Assembly: GCA_965243635.1 (NCBI GenBank)
Contig: OZ251574.1
Location: 4,836,001-4,900,000, forward strand
Length of the DNA: 64,000 nt
DNA from: Rs1 sp000416275
Lineage (GTDB): Bacteria; Pseudomonadota; Gammaproteobacteria; Pseudomonadales; Balneatricaceae
Reading direction: 5' to 3'
A model generated the notes under the pieces. That model searched no databases. It was not told where the DNA came from and saw nothing but the letters and a program-made list of their open reading frames with translations. Numbering within the stretch: the stretch's first letter is position 1; every line of letters starts with the position of its first letter. The translations under genes and the position numbers were made by a program. Positions 44,552-52,979 of this stretch are shown here, piece after piece.

Positions 44552-44626
44552 AGCGCAAGCTCTTGATTCTACAGAGGTTAGAAAGAACCCGCTGAACCTA
44601 TGGGGCAGCTAAAACTTTGATTAGAA
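44514..44626 (+). repeat. MITE fragment inside the duplicated T6SS module (copy B)
   Basis: Better preserved than in copy A (GTGACTTCACTGCACCACAT, GCAAGCTCTTGATTCTACAG, AACCCGCTGAACCTATGGGG). The right part is collapsed to AAAACTTTGATTAGAACC. It separates the vgrG fragment from the 76-residue gene. Confidence 0.8.
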
Positions 44627-44629
44627 CCG

Positions 44630-44860
44630 CTAACTCTCAGGTTTCTTTAAATGTAGCCAATCAGATAAACGCTTTGCAATCGCCTTAATTGACCAAATTT
44701 TTGTCTTGATTATAGCGTCTTGCTTTTGTTGGTGTTTTTTAATCCGAGCTTGCTCAGCGGGTTTAAGTGACTCTTCAGCTATCTCTTTAAATACCCCCTG
44801 TTTATCGATAACCGGATCTCTACTGGGTCGATTACGCCCAGTACTGACTATGACTTCCAT
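44630..44860 (-). CDS. 76-residue basic protein of the T6SS module (copy B)
   Basis: Near-identical to the product of 37306-37536. It is basic and helical, with no signal peptide or membrane segment. It starts 27 bp after the third PAAR gene, and both copies keep an intact frame with few differences although surrounding vgrG and PAAR sequences decay, which hints at recent duplication or at selection. The stop lies just past the MITE fragment, so the native C-terminus could have been longer. Confidence 0.5.
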   Translation of the reverse strand: MEVIVSTGRNRPSRDPVIDKQGVFKEIAEESLKPAEQARIKKHQQKQDAIIKTKIWSIKAIAKRLSDWLHLKKPES

Positions 44861-44887
44861 GTTTTATCCTTTAGATGACTGGTAATA

Positions 44888-45172
44888 CTAAGCAGTAGCG
44901 GTCGCTTCAAACTGCGTCGCAATGACAGTATTAGCACCTGGTGAGCAGCCGCATTGTACGATATCGCCTTGGATAATGACAACCTTGCCTTCTACATCAC
45001 AACTGCGCTTACTTACTGGCTTTATTGGCCCTGATCCTTTTTTGCAGGCGGGGCAAGTGGCAATCATGCCCTCTAAGGTGGTAGGTTTACCAAAGGTTTC
45101 AAACAAACCATGGCCTTGTGTAACGCTACCGCCGGTGGTGGTTGGATCGCCTTGGCGGATGATGTAGCTCAT
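44888..45172 (-). CDS. PAAR-domain T6SS spike tip protein (Tle4-like module)
   Basis: A 94-residue PAAR protein with GDPTTTGGSVTQG, CPACKKGSG and QCGCSPGANTVIA. The ATG at 45172 (MSYIIRQ) is preferred over one 15 bases upstream because AAGGAA sits before it. It follows the lipase effector gene by 32 bp and belongs to the hcp-vgrG-adaptor-immunity-lipase series, so it probably caps the same spike. Confidence 0.92.
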   Translation of the reverse strand: MSYIIRQGDPTTTGGSVTQGHGLFETFGKPTTLEGMIATCPACKKGSGPIKPVSKRSCDVEGKVVIIQGDIVQCGCSPGANTVIATQFEATATA

Positions 45173-45204
45173 AGATTTCCTTTTCATATCTGGCTAATAT
45201 TTAC

Positions 45205-46809
45205 TCAATTTTTCGTTTCTTCAACGATAATTTCTGATATCCATTTGGCTATCTTCTTTCTAACTTCTGTATTTGTAAATGCATCCTGATGACTAAATGC
45301 GACTTCTTTTTCATCTTTTCCTTTTGTAATGGAATCAGAGGTTATAGTGTAAGGAAAACTTAAGTCTATCCCTGAACCAGTATGTACTGTGCCATCACCT
45401 GCTGAATTAGGCCCCTGCAACCTCACCTCGAGGGTATCTACCTCTGTATTATTCATCGTTGAACCCATTTCAGCCATCTGAATTAGGTGATCAAGCCGGT
45501 CCAAATGGTCCATGTCTTTTAAATACTCAAGCTTGTCAAGATCTTCAGGCTGGCTAAGTAAAAATCTTAAATTTCCATTACCGTCATCATGCAGTGGTAG
45601 ATCTCGTTTAGATAATAGCTGCTTGGCTATTTGTTTGTTTTTTTCACTCATCTTGTGCACATTTGCAGCTTTCCACTCAATTCGGTCATAACTTGGCTGA
45701 TCTTTTGAAGCGCAATAAAACATATTGGTCGGCTCATGAAAGCCTTGTTCACCAAGGTCTCCATGAAATTTTTGTGCTATATCAAGGTTAATTATATAGT
45801 CCAACCATATACCCTCAATATCAGGATTCAGAGGATTTATATATTCAGGATTCGTCAACCTCAGCCAAGAATTTCTTAAACCGTAAATTTCTTCATAGGG
45901 ATTGGAACGTGGCAGATTTTGAATATCGCCTTCTGTTTCAACAGTCACTTTAAGCCATTCTTTTTCCCCCTCTTTGTTCTTATGGTATTGGTTTGGTAAC
46001 AATTGCAGCCCACCTGGGCTATTCGCTAGCATAGGAGTTACTTCTGCAGCGTCAGCACCTAATATAGTCTCAGTCGCCCCGCCAAATCCGCCGCGCATTC
46101 TTTTATACGCCACAGGAGCTCCATGAGTTGGCATTGCACCATGTATTACTGTATGCACTTTATCTTGACCGTCGCCCAATACGGAATACGCTCTAGCAAC
46201 TAAGCCCCCCATTGAATGGGTAATTACTATTGGTTTAAGTATTTTGATGTCTTTTACATCTTGATATTTAGCCGTCGTTTCTGCAAACGCTGTCGCGACA
46301 ACATCTGTTAACCCATTAACACGTGGCCCATCGTCATTATCCGTAATACCGAGCGCCGCATTTTCATTACTATCTGTCCAATTATAAGGATGTGCCCACA
46401 CTTCGAAATGAATATTTGAACAGTCAATGGGGAAATCAGGTAAATTTCGTTGCAGATCGGAGTCTAGCCATTTTAAAAATTCACCGTATGACCCCCAGAG
46501 AACACCGCCCCAGCCTCTTGCTAGTTTTGTTCTGATGGTTCCAAATTGAACGTTGCCTTTAAATTCTCTATAACTACTAGGATCAACTTCTAAAAATTTT
46601 GAGTTAAAGAACTCATTAGACTTACCGAATAGTAACTTACGCCTTTCAACCCCTGTGCTCCCTGCCCAAGTTGAGAGCAAGAATGCCATTTTAGTATCCC
46701 AAATTAAGGCTTTATTATCACTCCTCCTAAGCCGACTCCCCATCATTCCAGGCACAAATACTATTGGTATGGCGATCGGTTTAGGGCATTTTTTAGTCAG
46801 TCTTTGCAT
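45205..46809 (-). CDS. T6SS lipase effector, Tle4-like alpha/beta hydrolase
   Basis: A 534-residue protein of the alpha/beta hydrolase fold. IPIVFVPGMMGSRLRR near residues 14-29 gives the oxyanion-hole region typical of LCAT-like lipases. Ser199 lies in the nucleophile elbow ITHSMGGLVARA. A later Asp and the His of FSHQDAFTN near the C-terminus could complete the triad. There is no signal peptide, as expected for a T6SS-delivered toxin. The gene directly upstream encodes a Tli4-like lipoprotein, which supports a Tle4-type phospholipase assignment. It would attack phospholipids in the envelope of target cells. Confidence 0.82.
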   Translation of the reverse strand: MQRLTKKCPKPIAIPIVFVPGMMGSRLRRSDNKALIWDTKMAFLLSTWAGSTGVERRKLLFGKSNEFFNSKFLEVDPSSYREFKGNVQFGTIRTKLARGWGGVLWGSYGEFLKWLDSDLQRNLPDFPIDCSNIHFEVWAHPYNWTDSNENAALGITDNDDGPRVNGLTDVVATAFAETTAKYQDVKDIKILKPIVITHSMGGLVARAYSVLGDGQDKVHTVIHGAMPTHGAPVAYKRMRGGFGGATETILGADAAEVTPMLANSPGGLQLLPNQYHKNKEGEKEWLKVTVETEGDIQNLPRSNPYEEIYGLRNSWLRLTNPEYINPLNPDIEGIWLDYIINLDIAQKFHGDLGEQGFHEPTNMFYCASKDQPSYDRIEWKAANVHKMSEKNKQIAKQLLSKRDLPLHDDGNGNLRFLLSQPEDLDKLEYLKDMDHLDRLDHLIQMAEMGSTMNNTEVDTLEVRLQGPNSAGDGTVHTGSGIDLSFPYTITSDSITKGKDEKEVAFSHQDAFTNTEVRKKIAKWISEIIVEETKN

Positions 46810-46874
46810 TTATTTTCCTGCGATTAAATTTAACGTTGATTAAGAAAAAATGTAGACTCCTAATCACAAGCAGC

Positions 46875-47843
46875 TCACTTTAAACCTGAGTACATTGGTC
46901 TAATGCTATTTGTCATCTGCGCCCATATAGACTTACTTGAATCGAAGTCATATGGCCCGACATCTATTTCTTGCATTAGACGAGTGAAATCCAAATTAAT
47001 CCAAATACCAGTTTCATCCGTTTTAGATAAACTCCCCCCCCAATATTGAAAAGCCCAATAACGATTAGAAAGATCTTTTCCATTCGCATTACTAACTTTT
47101 TCTTTACCTAAATAGCCTGATACTTCTCGCTCCCCTGTAACTTCCATGCGGGGTCTTTGCAGACCTTTATGAACATTAACACCTATACTTGTCTCAAATA
47201 TTAATAATGGAGTGTGGTCTTCATCAGAACTATCCCTAAAGGTCATGCTTTGGTATTCAGTACCAACTATCGGCCCTTTATAAAATGCTCCTGCCAGACA
47301 AGCACCTTCAACCCCTGGGATTGTGTCTGTAGATCTTGCCTCAATTTGTTTAGCGATATATATTAACTTGTCAACATAATGCTGCTCTTTGCCTTTTATA
47401 AAATAATATTTAAGTTTAAACATATCATCACCTCGCTGAAAATATGCATCATAAACACCACCGGAGAATTTATAATATTGCACACTAGATGCTATTATGA
47501 ATAAATCATTTATTCTTTTAGTCCACAACAACGCTGACTCACCCCATTTCGGTTTTCTCATCGCTCTATAAATAGCAGCCCGTTTATTTAGAACATCCTG
47601 AAAATCTTGATCTGAACCTTTGCCTAAATATCTAATACTCACACCATTTATACCGGTACTAATATTTGAAACTGGTGTTAAGCTTGCGGGTACATCAATT
47701 AAAAATCTACCCATACAATAGGTTTTTGTCTCGTAATCTACATCACTCATATTTTCATCCTTAAAACTATTAGACTCTTGTGAACAACCCATGAGCAGCA
47801 CACTTAGAACAATGCTCACAAAGATTTTTGTATTAATATTCAT
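46875..47843 (-). CDS. Tli4-like immunity lipoprotein
   Basis: A 322-residue protein with a lipoprotein signal (LSVLLMGCS; Cys20 lipidated) that places it in the periplasm. KTYCMGRFLIDVPASLTPVS near residues 40-60 matches the start of the Tli4 N-terminal domain, and the region from EDHTPLLIFETSIGVNVHKG resembles its C-terminal domain. Tli4 proteins bind and block the Tle4 lipase in the periplasm, protecting the producer and its siblings. The gene overlaps the DUF4123 adaptor gene by 11 bp and precedes the lipase gene by 65 bp. Confidence 0.82.
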   Translation of the reverse strand: MNINTKIFVSIVLSVLLMGCSQESNSFKDENMSDVDYETKTYCMGRFLIDVPASLTPVSNISTGINGVSIRYLGKGSDQDFQDVLNKRAAIYRAMRKPKWGESALLWTKRINDLFIIASSVQYYKFSGGVYDAYFQRGDDMFKLKYYFIKGKEQHYVDKLIYIAKQIEARSTDTIPGVEGACLAGAFYKGPIVGTEYQSMTFRDSSDEDHTPLLIFETSIGVNVHKGLQRPRMEVTGEREVSGYLGKEKVSNANGKDLSNRYWAFQYWGGSLSKTDETGIWINLDFTRLMQEIDVGPYDFDSSKSIWAQMTNSIRPMYSGLK

Positions 47844-49182
47844 AAACTTCCTTAAACAACTTGTCTGCGTGTTTCACTGTTAACCTTGCTCTCGCTGGCG
47901 TGGTTAAGTTAGGATCAGTCAATAGGGATTTCAGGGGCTGAGGAAAGATTTCTATCGCAGATTGATACTGAAGAGTGACTAATAATATATTTTGTATGTG
48001 ACTGTGTTCAAAAAAACCATTCCCATGTAGCCAATCTATCTGCGCTTGTAAAAAGTCTTTGAGCGGAACGTGATTTATTTCTACTAGATTAGGGTGCTCT
48101 ATTATCAACCCTGCAATGATTTTTTTACTGCGATACCTCAAAAATTCAACTTCCAAAATTTCAAAATCTTCTTGAGTGTACGCCACTGGCTGACGAACCG
48201 TTATGTCTTTAATACTCTGAACCGGCATTATTTCTACGAGAGTATCTTTGTCTATCGCATGAGCGATAACACTATCGATCAATAGACCATCCCCTAAGTT
48301 AAACCAAAGAGCCACCCGTTCTTGCCAGTGTTGAATACCTGTTAAATAGGGGATCAAAATATTAGGATCCCAAAACCTAAAAAATATCCATTCTCCCGCT
48401 TCGTTTTGTACTTTGGTAAACCGTCGATAATGATGTAATATTTCTTCCATACTGGCGTAACTACGTAGCACTATACCTGTATTATGCGCCCAGTGATTTT
48501 CAATGAAATCTCGATGAAATTTGGATACTTTACTGTCATCATCAAACACATCTTGGGTCAAGGTCATGTCAATTAAATAGGGAGCAGCGGTTTTTAAACG
48601 CTCAGCGGCACTACCTTTAAACAGACATTTTACTTGGCAGTGCTGAATAAGATCTAAGTCAAAATAGCCACTAATTTGCCCTCTTAATGTGGCATCGACG
48701 ATTAAGTATGTGTGTAGCAAGGGTGCTTCTTCTGTATTTTTAGCAGATTCGACAGGTTGAGCGAACAACGCATTCTTTAACGCTGCACCTATCCAAGGCT
48801 GTTGTACACTTTCTGGGGCTTCATTTTCTGCTGATGCTACTGCTAACTGTTCTGAAAAAGAAAGATACGACTCAGCCTCAACAGCTTTCATGTCCAATAA
48901 ATGTAATTCAACAAACTGAATGGGGTTATCTAAGCTGACTCGCCCATGTAACTGCAGTACTTGTTGCTGGTATTGAGGGGATTGTTGTAAATACTGATCA
49001 GCAGTGACGGCATCACTGGAATATACCAATGAGTAGCCTTCTGCTTTTAACGCTTCACTAATACTTCCATCCAGCTGAAGTTTAGTTCCCACTTTTGCAA
49101 CGACAAGTATCAAATAGACAGCGTCGTCTTCAAGACGTTTTTTTGCTTCACATTCTATTATGAAGACTGAGTTATCTGACAT
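47833..49182 (-). CDS. DUF4123 T6SS effector adaptor (for the Tle4-like lipase)
   Basis: A 449-residue cytoplasmic chaperone with the same two-part plan as the product of 42004-43395 but clearly diverged from it. The N-terminal domain covers about 1-150 and DUF4123 begins near LLHTYLIVDATLRGQISGYF, with APYLIDMTLTQDVF following. The C-terminal 120 residues probably recognise the cargo. It lies between vgrG and the immunity/effector pair, so it most likely loads the Tle4-like lipase onto VgrG. Confidence 0.87.
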   Translation of the reverse strand: MSDNSVFIIECEAKKRLEDDAVYLILVVAKVGTKLQLDGSISEALKAEGYSLVYSSDAVTADQYLQQSPQYQQQVLQLHGRVSLDNPIQFVELHLLDMKAVEAESYLSFSEQLAVASAENEAPESVQQPWIGAALKNALFAQPVESAKNTEEAPLLHTYLIVDATLRGQISGYFDLDLIQHCQVKCLFKGSAAERLKTAAPYLIDMTLTQDVFDDDSKVSKFHRDFIENHWAHNTGIVLRSYASMEEILHHYRRFTKVQNEAGEWIFFRFWDPNILIPYLTGIQHWQERVALWFNLGDGLLIDSVIAHAIDKDTLVEIMPVQSIKDITVRQPVAYTQEDFEILEVEFLRYRSKKIIAGLIIEHPNLVEINHVPLKDFLQAQIDWLHGNGFFEHSHIQNILLVTLQYQSAIEIFPQPLKSLLTDPNLTTPARARLTVKHADKLFKEVYEY

Positions 49183-49221
49183 CGCAAAACCTTTTTTGTA
49201 TGCTGTTCATGATTAGATCAT

Positions 49222-51279
49222 TTAACCCGCCAACTCACATTCGTTGGAATAGGGGACCCCTGATGTAGCTGCTCCAGAAAGCGTTGGCACCGTCGCCGAG
49301 CCACTTCCGCCAATAGAAACTGCGCCTTTGAGCTGAATACTCGCCGCTTCTAACACAATAGAGCCGTTGCTTAATGTCATCTTCGAGTTCCCACCGATAA
49401 TCACTACTTTTTCTTTACCCATAATCAAGTGTGTACTGGTATTGGAACTAATATTGCCTTTTACTCCAATATCGTAATCGCCATTTACTTTGAGTGACTT
49501 ATTTTGACCGACTTCCTGAATATGCTGGTAGTGGATATTTTCCACCCAAGTGTTGTTAACCTTGGTGATCAAATCCTTCTCAATCGTCTCAAACTGGTTG
49601 CGATTAACCTTATAACGCACATCTTGCTCAACGGTAATGCTCTCATCGTTACCTACATATCGAGTGCGGTTATGCGCCACTGTATGGCTCTCATCGTGGC
49701 CGATGTTTTGCGTTTTATCGTGGTTAATTTGAATGTCTTCATTCTTTTGCGCGTGACGATAAATCAGTTCGTTCTCGGTGGCATCGTCGAAAGTTAGCTC
49801 ATTAAAGCCACTAGATTTGTGAGATTTTGTCTTGAATGTGGTTTTGGTCTTGTTGGCGGCCAGCATGTTGGGCACCACGTTCTTCATGTTGTAGGTGCGA
49901 CCAGTGATAATCGGCTGGTCCATGTCGCCCTCTAAATAGGAGACTATTACTTCTGTGCCTATTCTTGGGATGGCGATGGCTCCGTACGTGCCGTTTACTC
50001 CGCTCCACTCTTGGGATACGCGGATAAAACAGGAACTGTGATCGTCGTTTGAGCAGTAGCGGTTCCATGGGAAAGAGACTTTGACTCGACCCGCTTCGTC
50101 GACAAATATCTCCTCATTTGCCGGGCCTGTGACCGTGCCAATTTGCGGGCCTAATACCTGCGGTTTTGGCTGGGGGGTCGGACGCCATTGATGCCCGGCG
50201 GGGATGGTTTTAAAGCTATTGTTGTAAGTGGTTATTCCATCGCCGGCTTCTTCTTCCAGCGCCTGTGCCTGCACGCCTTCGTGAGTGATAGTGGTGACTA
50301 GCCAAGCTTTGTTAAATTTAGCATTAGAGTGGTCTCCCAAGATAAAATAATATCCCATGTTCAACATCGGCTGGTTCGATTTACCGACGCCGACTTGGGT
50401 GTCGCGACGCAGGTAAGCTAAGCGATGCTCGGTAAAAGCGCGGCCACTGTTACCCTCTTTGTAACGACCGGGATACTGGTAGTGCTCGTAACTGCGCTGG
50501 CCCTTGAGATCGTGGGAGTTACTGCGGTGTTCGTGGTTGTAATTGGGATTTTTGTAGAAACGATCGCGCATAGTGACTGAGGATGATGCTGTACGCACTC
50601 TTGAACTGAATTCATATATCCAGGGGATACGACTACCCGTCAGTAACGCCACTTCGCCTAAACCACCCGCGGATGCATTAAAGGGGATAGGGGTTTCATC
50701 TGCCAGAGATGGATGAGATTGGCTGTCATCGACAAAGTTGATGGTGTGTTTATCTTCCCGGTGTTCGAAGTAGTAGCTAATGCCCTCTTCCGCCAGGATG
50801 CGGTGCATAAAATCGAGGTTTTCTTCACAGTATTGCACGCAGTACTCGCGCTCAACTAAATCACGTTTTAAGTTAAATGCGTAATCTACGGTGCCGATAT
50901 CTTCTAACAGTGAACTGACTATTTGCTGTACGGTTTTAGCTTGGAAGATCCGCGCATTTTGTCGCCACGCCAAACGCTGCATGCTCGGCTGGGCTATAAT
51001 TTGATAACTGGTGCGTCTAAAGCCCGTTTCTTTGACTTCAAACTCAAAGCCGATAGCGTGTATCACTCGCTGCACCACACCATCTTGCCATATTTTCAAG
51101 ACGAGTGGCTGTTCAATAATGTCTTCTGCGTCGATGCTGCTGTCATCACTAAATAAATTCAGCTCGAGCACATAGGGCTGTGAGAGCGACTCTTGCATCT
51201 TAAAACTATAAACGGCAAACAACTCGGTTGCCAAGCCCGCAACACTGACACTGTAATAAAGCCCGGTCTTGCTCTGCAT
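49222..51279 (-). CDS. vgrG: T6SS spike protein VgrG
   Basis: A 685-residue full-length VgrG. Residues about 10-370 are the gp27-like base (CVQYCEENLDFMHRILAEEG is a family hallmark). Residues about 375-460 form the gp5-like OB fold (GPANEEIFVDEAGRVKVSFP and FIRVSQEWSG). The rest, from about 465, is the beta-helical needle with VgrG-type repeats (DKTQNIGHDESHTVAHNRT). There is no added effector domain, so cargo must bind through adaptors and PAAR. It follows hcp by about 190 bp. The needle region from MKNVVPN is nearly identical to the two fragments further left, pointing to copying of the tip between loci. Confidence 0.96.
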   Translation of the reverse strand: MQSKTGLYYSVSVAGLATELFAVYSFKMQESLSQPYVLELNLFSDDSSIDAEDIIEQPLVLKIWQDGVVQRVIHAIGFEFEVKETGFRRTSYQIIAQPSMQRLAWRQNARIFQAKTVQQIVSSLLEDIGTVDYAFNLKRDLVEREYCVQYCEENLDFMHRILAEEGISYYFEHREDKHTINFVDDSQSHPSLADETPIPFNASAGGLGEVALLTGSRIPWIYEFSSRVRTASSSVTMRDRFYKNPNYNHEHRSNSHDLKGQRSYEHYQYPGRYKEGNSGRAFTEHRLAYLRRDTQVGVGKSNQPMLNMGYYFILGDHSNAKFNKAWLVTTITHEGVQAQALEEEAGDGITTYNNSFKTIPAGHQWRPTPQPKPQVLGPQIGTVTGPANEEIFVDEAGRVKVSFPWNRYCSNDDHSSCFIRVSQEWSGVNGTYGAIAIPRIGTEVIVSYLEGDMDQPIITGRTYNMKNVVPNMLAANKTKTTFKTKSHKSSGFNELTFDDATENELIYRHAQKNEDIQINHDKTQNIGHDESHTVAHNRTRYVGNDESITVEQDVRYKVNRNQFETIEKDLITKVNNTWVENIHYQHIQEVGQNKSLKVNGDYDIGVKGNISSNTSTHLIMGKEKVVIIGGNSKMTLSNGSIVLEAASIQLKGAVSIGGSGSATVPTLSGAATSGVPYSNECELAG

Positions 51280-51469
51280 TTTATTGCTCCTTGATATTTG
51301 CGTTTAAAAGTACTGAAAATGGCAACGCTCGAATCAGCGCATCAAATGTAACTTGCTACCTGTACTGCAAAAAACGTTAGCAGTTTGACATTTAGCAGCA
51401 CGCCCTAAGACGTGCCGCTGTGCCCTATACCTAAATTTAATGGTTAAATTTAGGCTGAAGGCAAGTGGA

Positions 51470-51985
51470 TCATGACAACGGTGCGCGCCAATCATCAGAA
51501 CCTGCAGTACCTGCCACTTCGTGATTCCAATCGATCTTACGATAAGAGAGGGATACTTCGATCAACTGGGTAAATTCCTGGCTGGCCGAATCTTGGCAAT
51601 GTGGCATTTTGCAATCGATATTAACGATGGTGGCATCTGTTAATACGTGTGTGAAATGGTGCTCTTGCTTGCCTTCAATAGAAGTGCGATACCAGTTCAT
51701 GGTGACTGTTGGTAGCATTTCACCTGATGCCAAGGCGTTGTACAACAAAGGTACTGCTTTGTTTAGCGCCACGGTAAATTTAAACGCTTTGTGCGCGCGC
51801 TGACCAGATGGCTGACCTGACTGTGGATCGGTAGGTACAGTGACTTCATGGGAGAACTGTTGTACTAACATTTCATCTTCATGACCTTCGACGAAGATGT
51901 TACCGACTGAATCTGCAGTAAAAGCACCAGCGGTGATGTTGCCCTGAGTTTGGCCTTCAATTGAGATATAACATGGAGTTGGCAT
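51470..51985 (-). CDS. hcp: T6SS tube protein Hcp
   Basis: A 171-residue Hcp that stacks as hexamers into the inner tube of the T6SS. MPTPCYISIEGQTQGNITAG at the N-terminus, FSHEVTVPTDPQSGQPSGQR and AHKAFKFTVALNKAVPLLYN are family hallmarks. The size fits the longer Hcp1-like group. AAGGAATT precedes the ATG. It is the first gene of the auxiliary T6SS cluster and has a sigma-54 promoter match with upstream palindromes. Confidence 0.97.
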   Translation of the reverse strand: MPTPCYISIEGQTQGNITAGAFTADSVGNIFVEGHEDEMLVQQFSHEVTVPTDPQSGQPSGQRAHKAFKFTVALNKAVPLLYNALASGEMLPTVTMNWYRTSIEGKQEHHFTHVLTDATIVNIDCKMPHCQDSASQEFTQLIEVSLSYRKIDWNHEVAGTAGSDDWRAPLS

Positions 51986-52105
51986 TATAAATTCCTTTTA
52001 ACATGGTTAAATAAGCCCTTTTCAGGTGCTTGATTGTGTACTGCCATAGCCACTATTTAATGGCTATTTTAGCGCGCTAGTTTCAGTGAAACTTGCCTAT
52101 AACAT

Positions 52106-52121
52106 AGCACTTATCGTGCCA
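52106..52121 (-). promoter_or_regulatory. Sigma-54 promoter match upstream of hcp
   Basis: On the minus strand the sequence TGGCACGATAAGTGCT fits the sigma-54 consensus TGGCACG-N4-TTGCW with one mismatch and has the required GG-N10-GC spacing. It lies about 120 bp upstream of the hcp start codon. Hcp genes of auxiliary T6SS clusters are often driven by sigma-54 with a VasH-type activator. Confidence 0.7.
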
Positions 52122-52170
52122 TCTTTTGAACCCTTATAAATCAACGACTTAAAAAAACACAAAATAAAAG

Positions 52171-52232
52171 TGAGCAACATGTTGCTCAATTAGTGAGCCA
52201 TAAGTTGCTCACACTGGGCAACTTCTTGCTCA
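52171..52232. promoter_or_regulatory. Array of three palindromic activator-like sites upstream of hcp
   Basis: Three 18-bp sites start at 52171, 52194 and 52215: TGAGCAACATGTTGCTCA (perfect palindrome), TGAGCCATAAGTTGCTCA and TGGGCAACTTCTTGCTCA. Their starts are 23 and 21 bp apart, about two helical turns, which puts them on one face of the DNA. The array lies 50-110 bp upstream of the sigma-54 element, the usual place for an enhancer-binding protein. Confidence 0.6.
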
Positions 52233-52441
52233 CATTAAAACGCTACCTTAATACAGGTTTTTCGGCAAACTGAAGTCCTTAAACAACGATTGGGTAACTA
52301 ATATGGGACCCTCACTTTTTAAAACTACCAAGTCTGATTTTCCCGTGATATTTACTGCATATAAACGTCATTGACAGATAAACACTCCAGTCCTATTCGT
52401 TTTATACTACGGTTCACCATTGGGGTTAGGTCTTTCTTTTA

Positions 52442-52601
52442 CCTGAATCCGTGACTTCAAAGTGAATACAGAGTGCAAGATATTGGTTTTACGGTGGAAT
52501 TGAAAAATCTTAGCTGCACCCATAGGTTCAGCGAGCATTTTTCTAACCGCCGTAGAATCAATAGTTTGCGCTATGTGGTGCAGTGAAGTCACTGATTCAG
52601 G
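52442..52601 (-). repeat. MITE-like repeat, 160-bp form
   Basis: Full 160-bp copy in reverse orientation with the perfect 5-bp flanking duplication TTTTA. Confidence 0.92.
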
Positions 52602-52920
52602 TTTTAGCCCCAAAGCAAAAGACTAACCTCTAATGGCTGTATAAAATCACGCTAATTTAACGACAGTACCTGCTTGATAACAAGAGTATATAAAACAGTA
52701 CTGTTTCTAAAAAAGTACAGGTTGGGTAAAGCCAACAGCAAAGAATATGGCACTTTTTTGGATAGCAGGCGCTGAATGTTTGTGTAGGCATAGCTAATGA
52801 CCGCTTTGGGTCGTAACTGCCTCACTCGCCTTTCACAGCACCATTAATCACCAATCTACTGAAGCAGAGAACACATCCCCGATTAATGGACTTGCTAAAA
52901 CACTTCCCGAAAAACGTAAC
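52602..52920. other. Intergenic stretch, no gene seen
   Basis: No coding frame or clear remnant was found between the MITE and the terminator of the gcvP remnant. Confidence 0.35.
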
Positions 52921-52951
52921 AAAAAAGGCGAACCATCTCTGATTCGCCTTC
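52921..52951 (-). terminator. Intrinsic terminator of the former gcvP gene
   Basis: On the minus strand the stem AAGGCGAA / TTCGCCTT is followed by a run of six T. It lies about 30 bp beyond the gcvP stop codon and has outlived the gene. Confidence 0.75.
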
Positions 52952-52979
52952 TAACTTTTAGCTTCTAACTCCCCTCCCC

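Larger units (their letters stand above)
43003..44953 (-). repeat. Direct repeat of T6SS module, copy B
   Basis: Matches 35680-37629 in the same orientation. Here both edges continue into intact genes: the DUF4123 gene at the left and the PAAR gene at the right. This copy therefore looks ancestral in content, and the stretch 37630-43002 is the segment enclosed between the two repeats. Confidence 0.93.
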
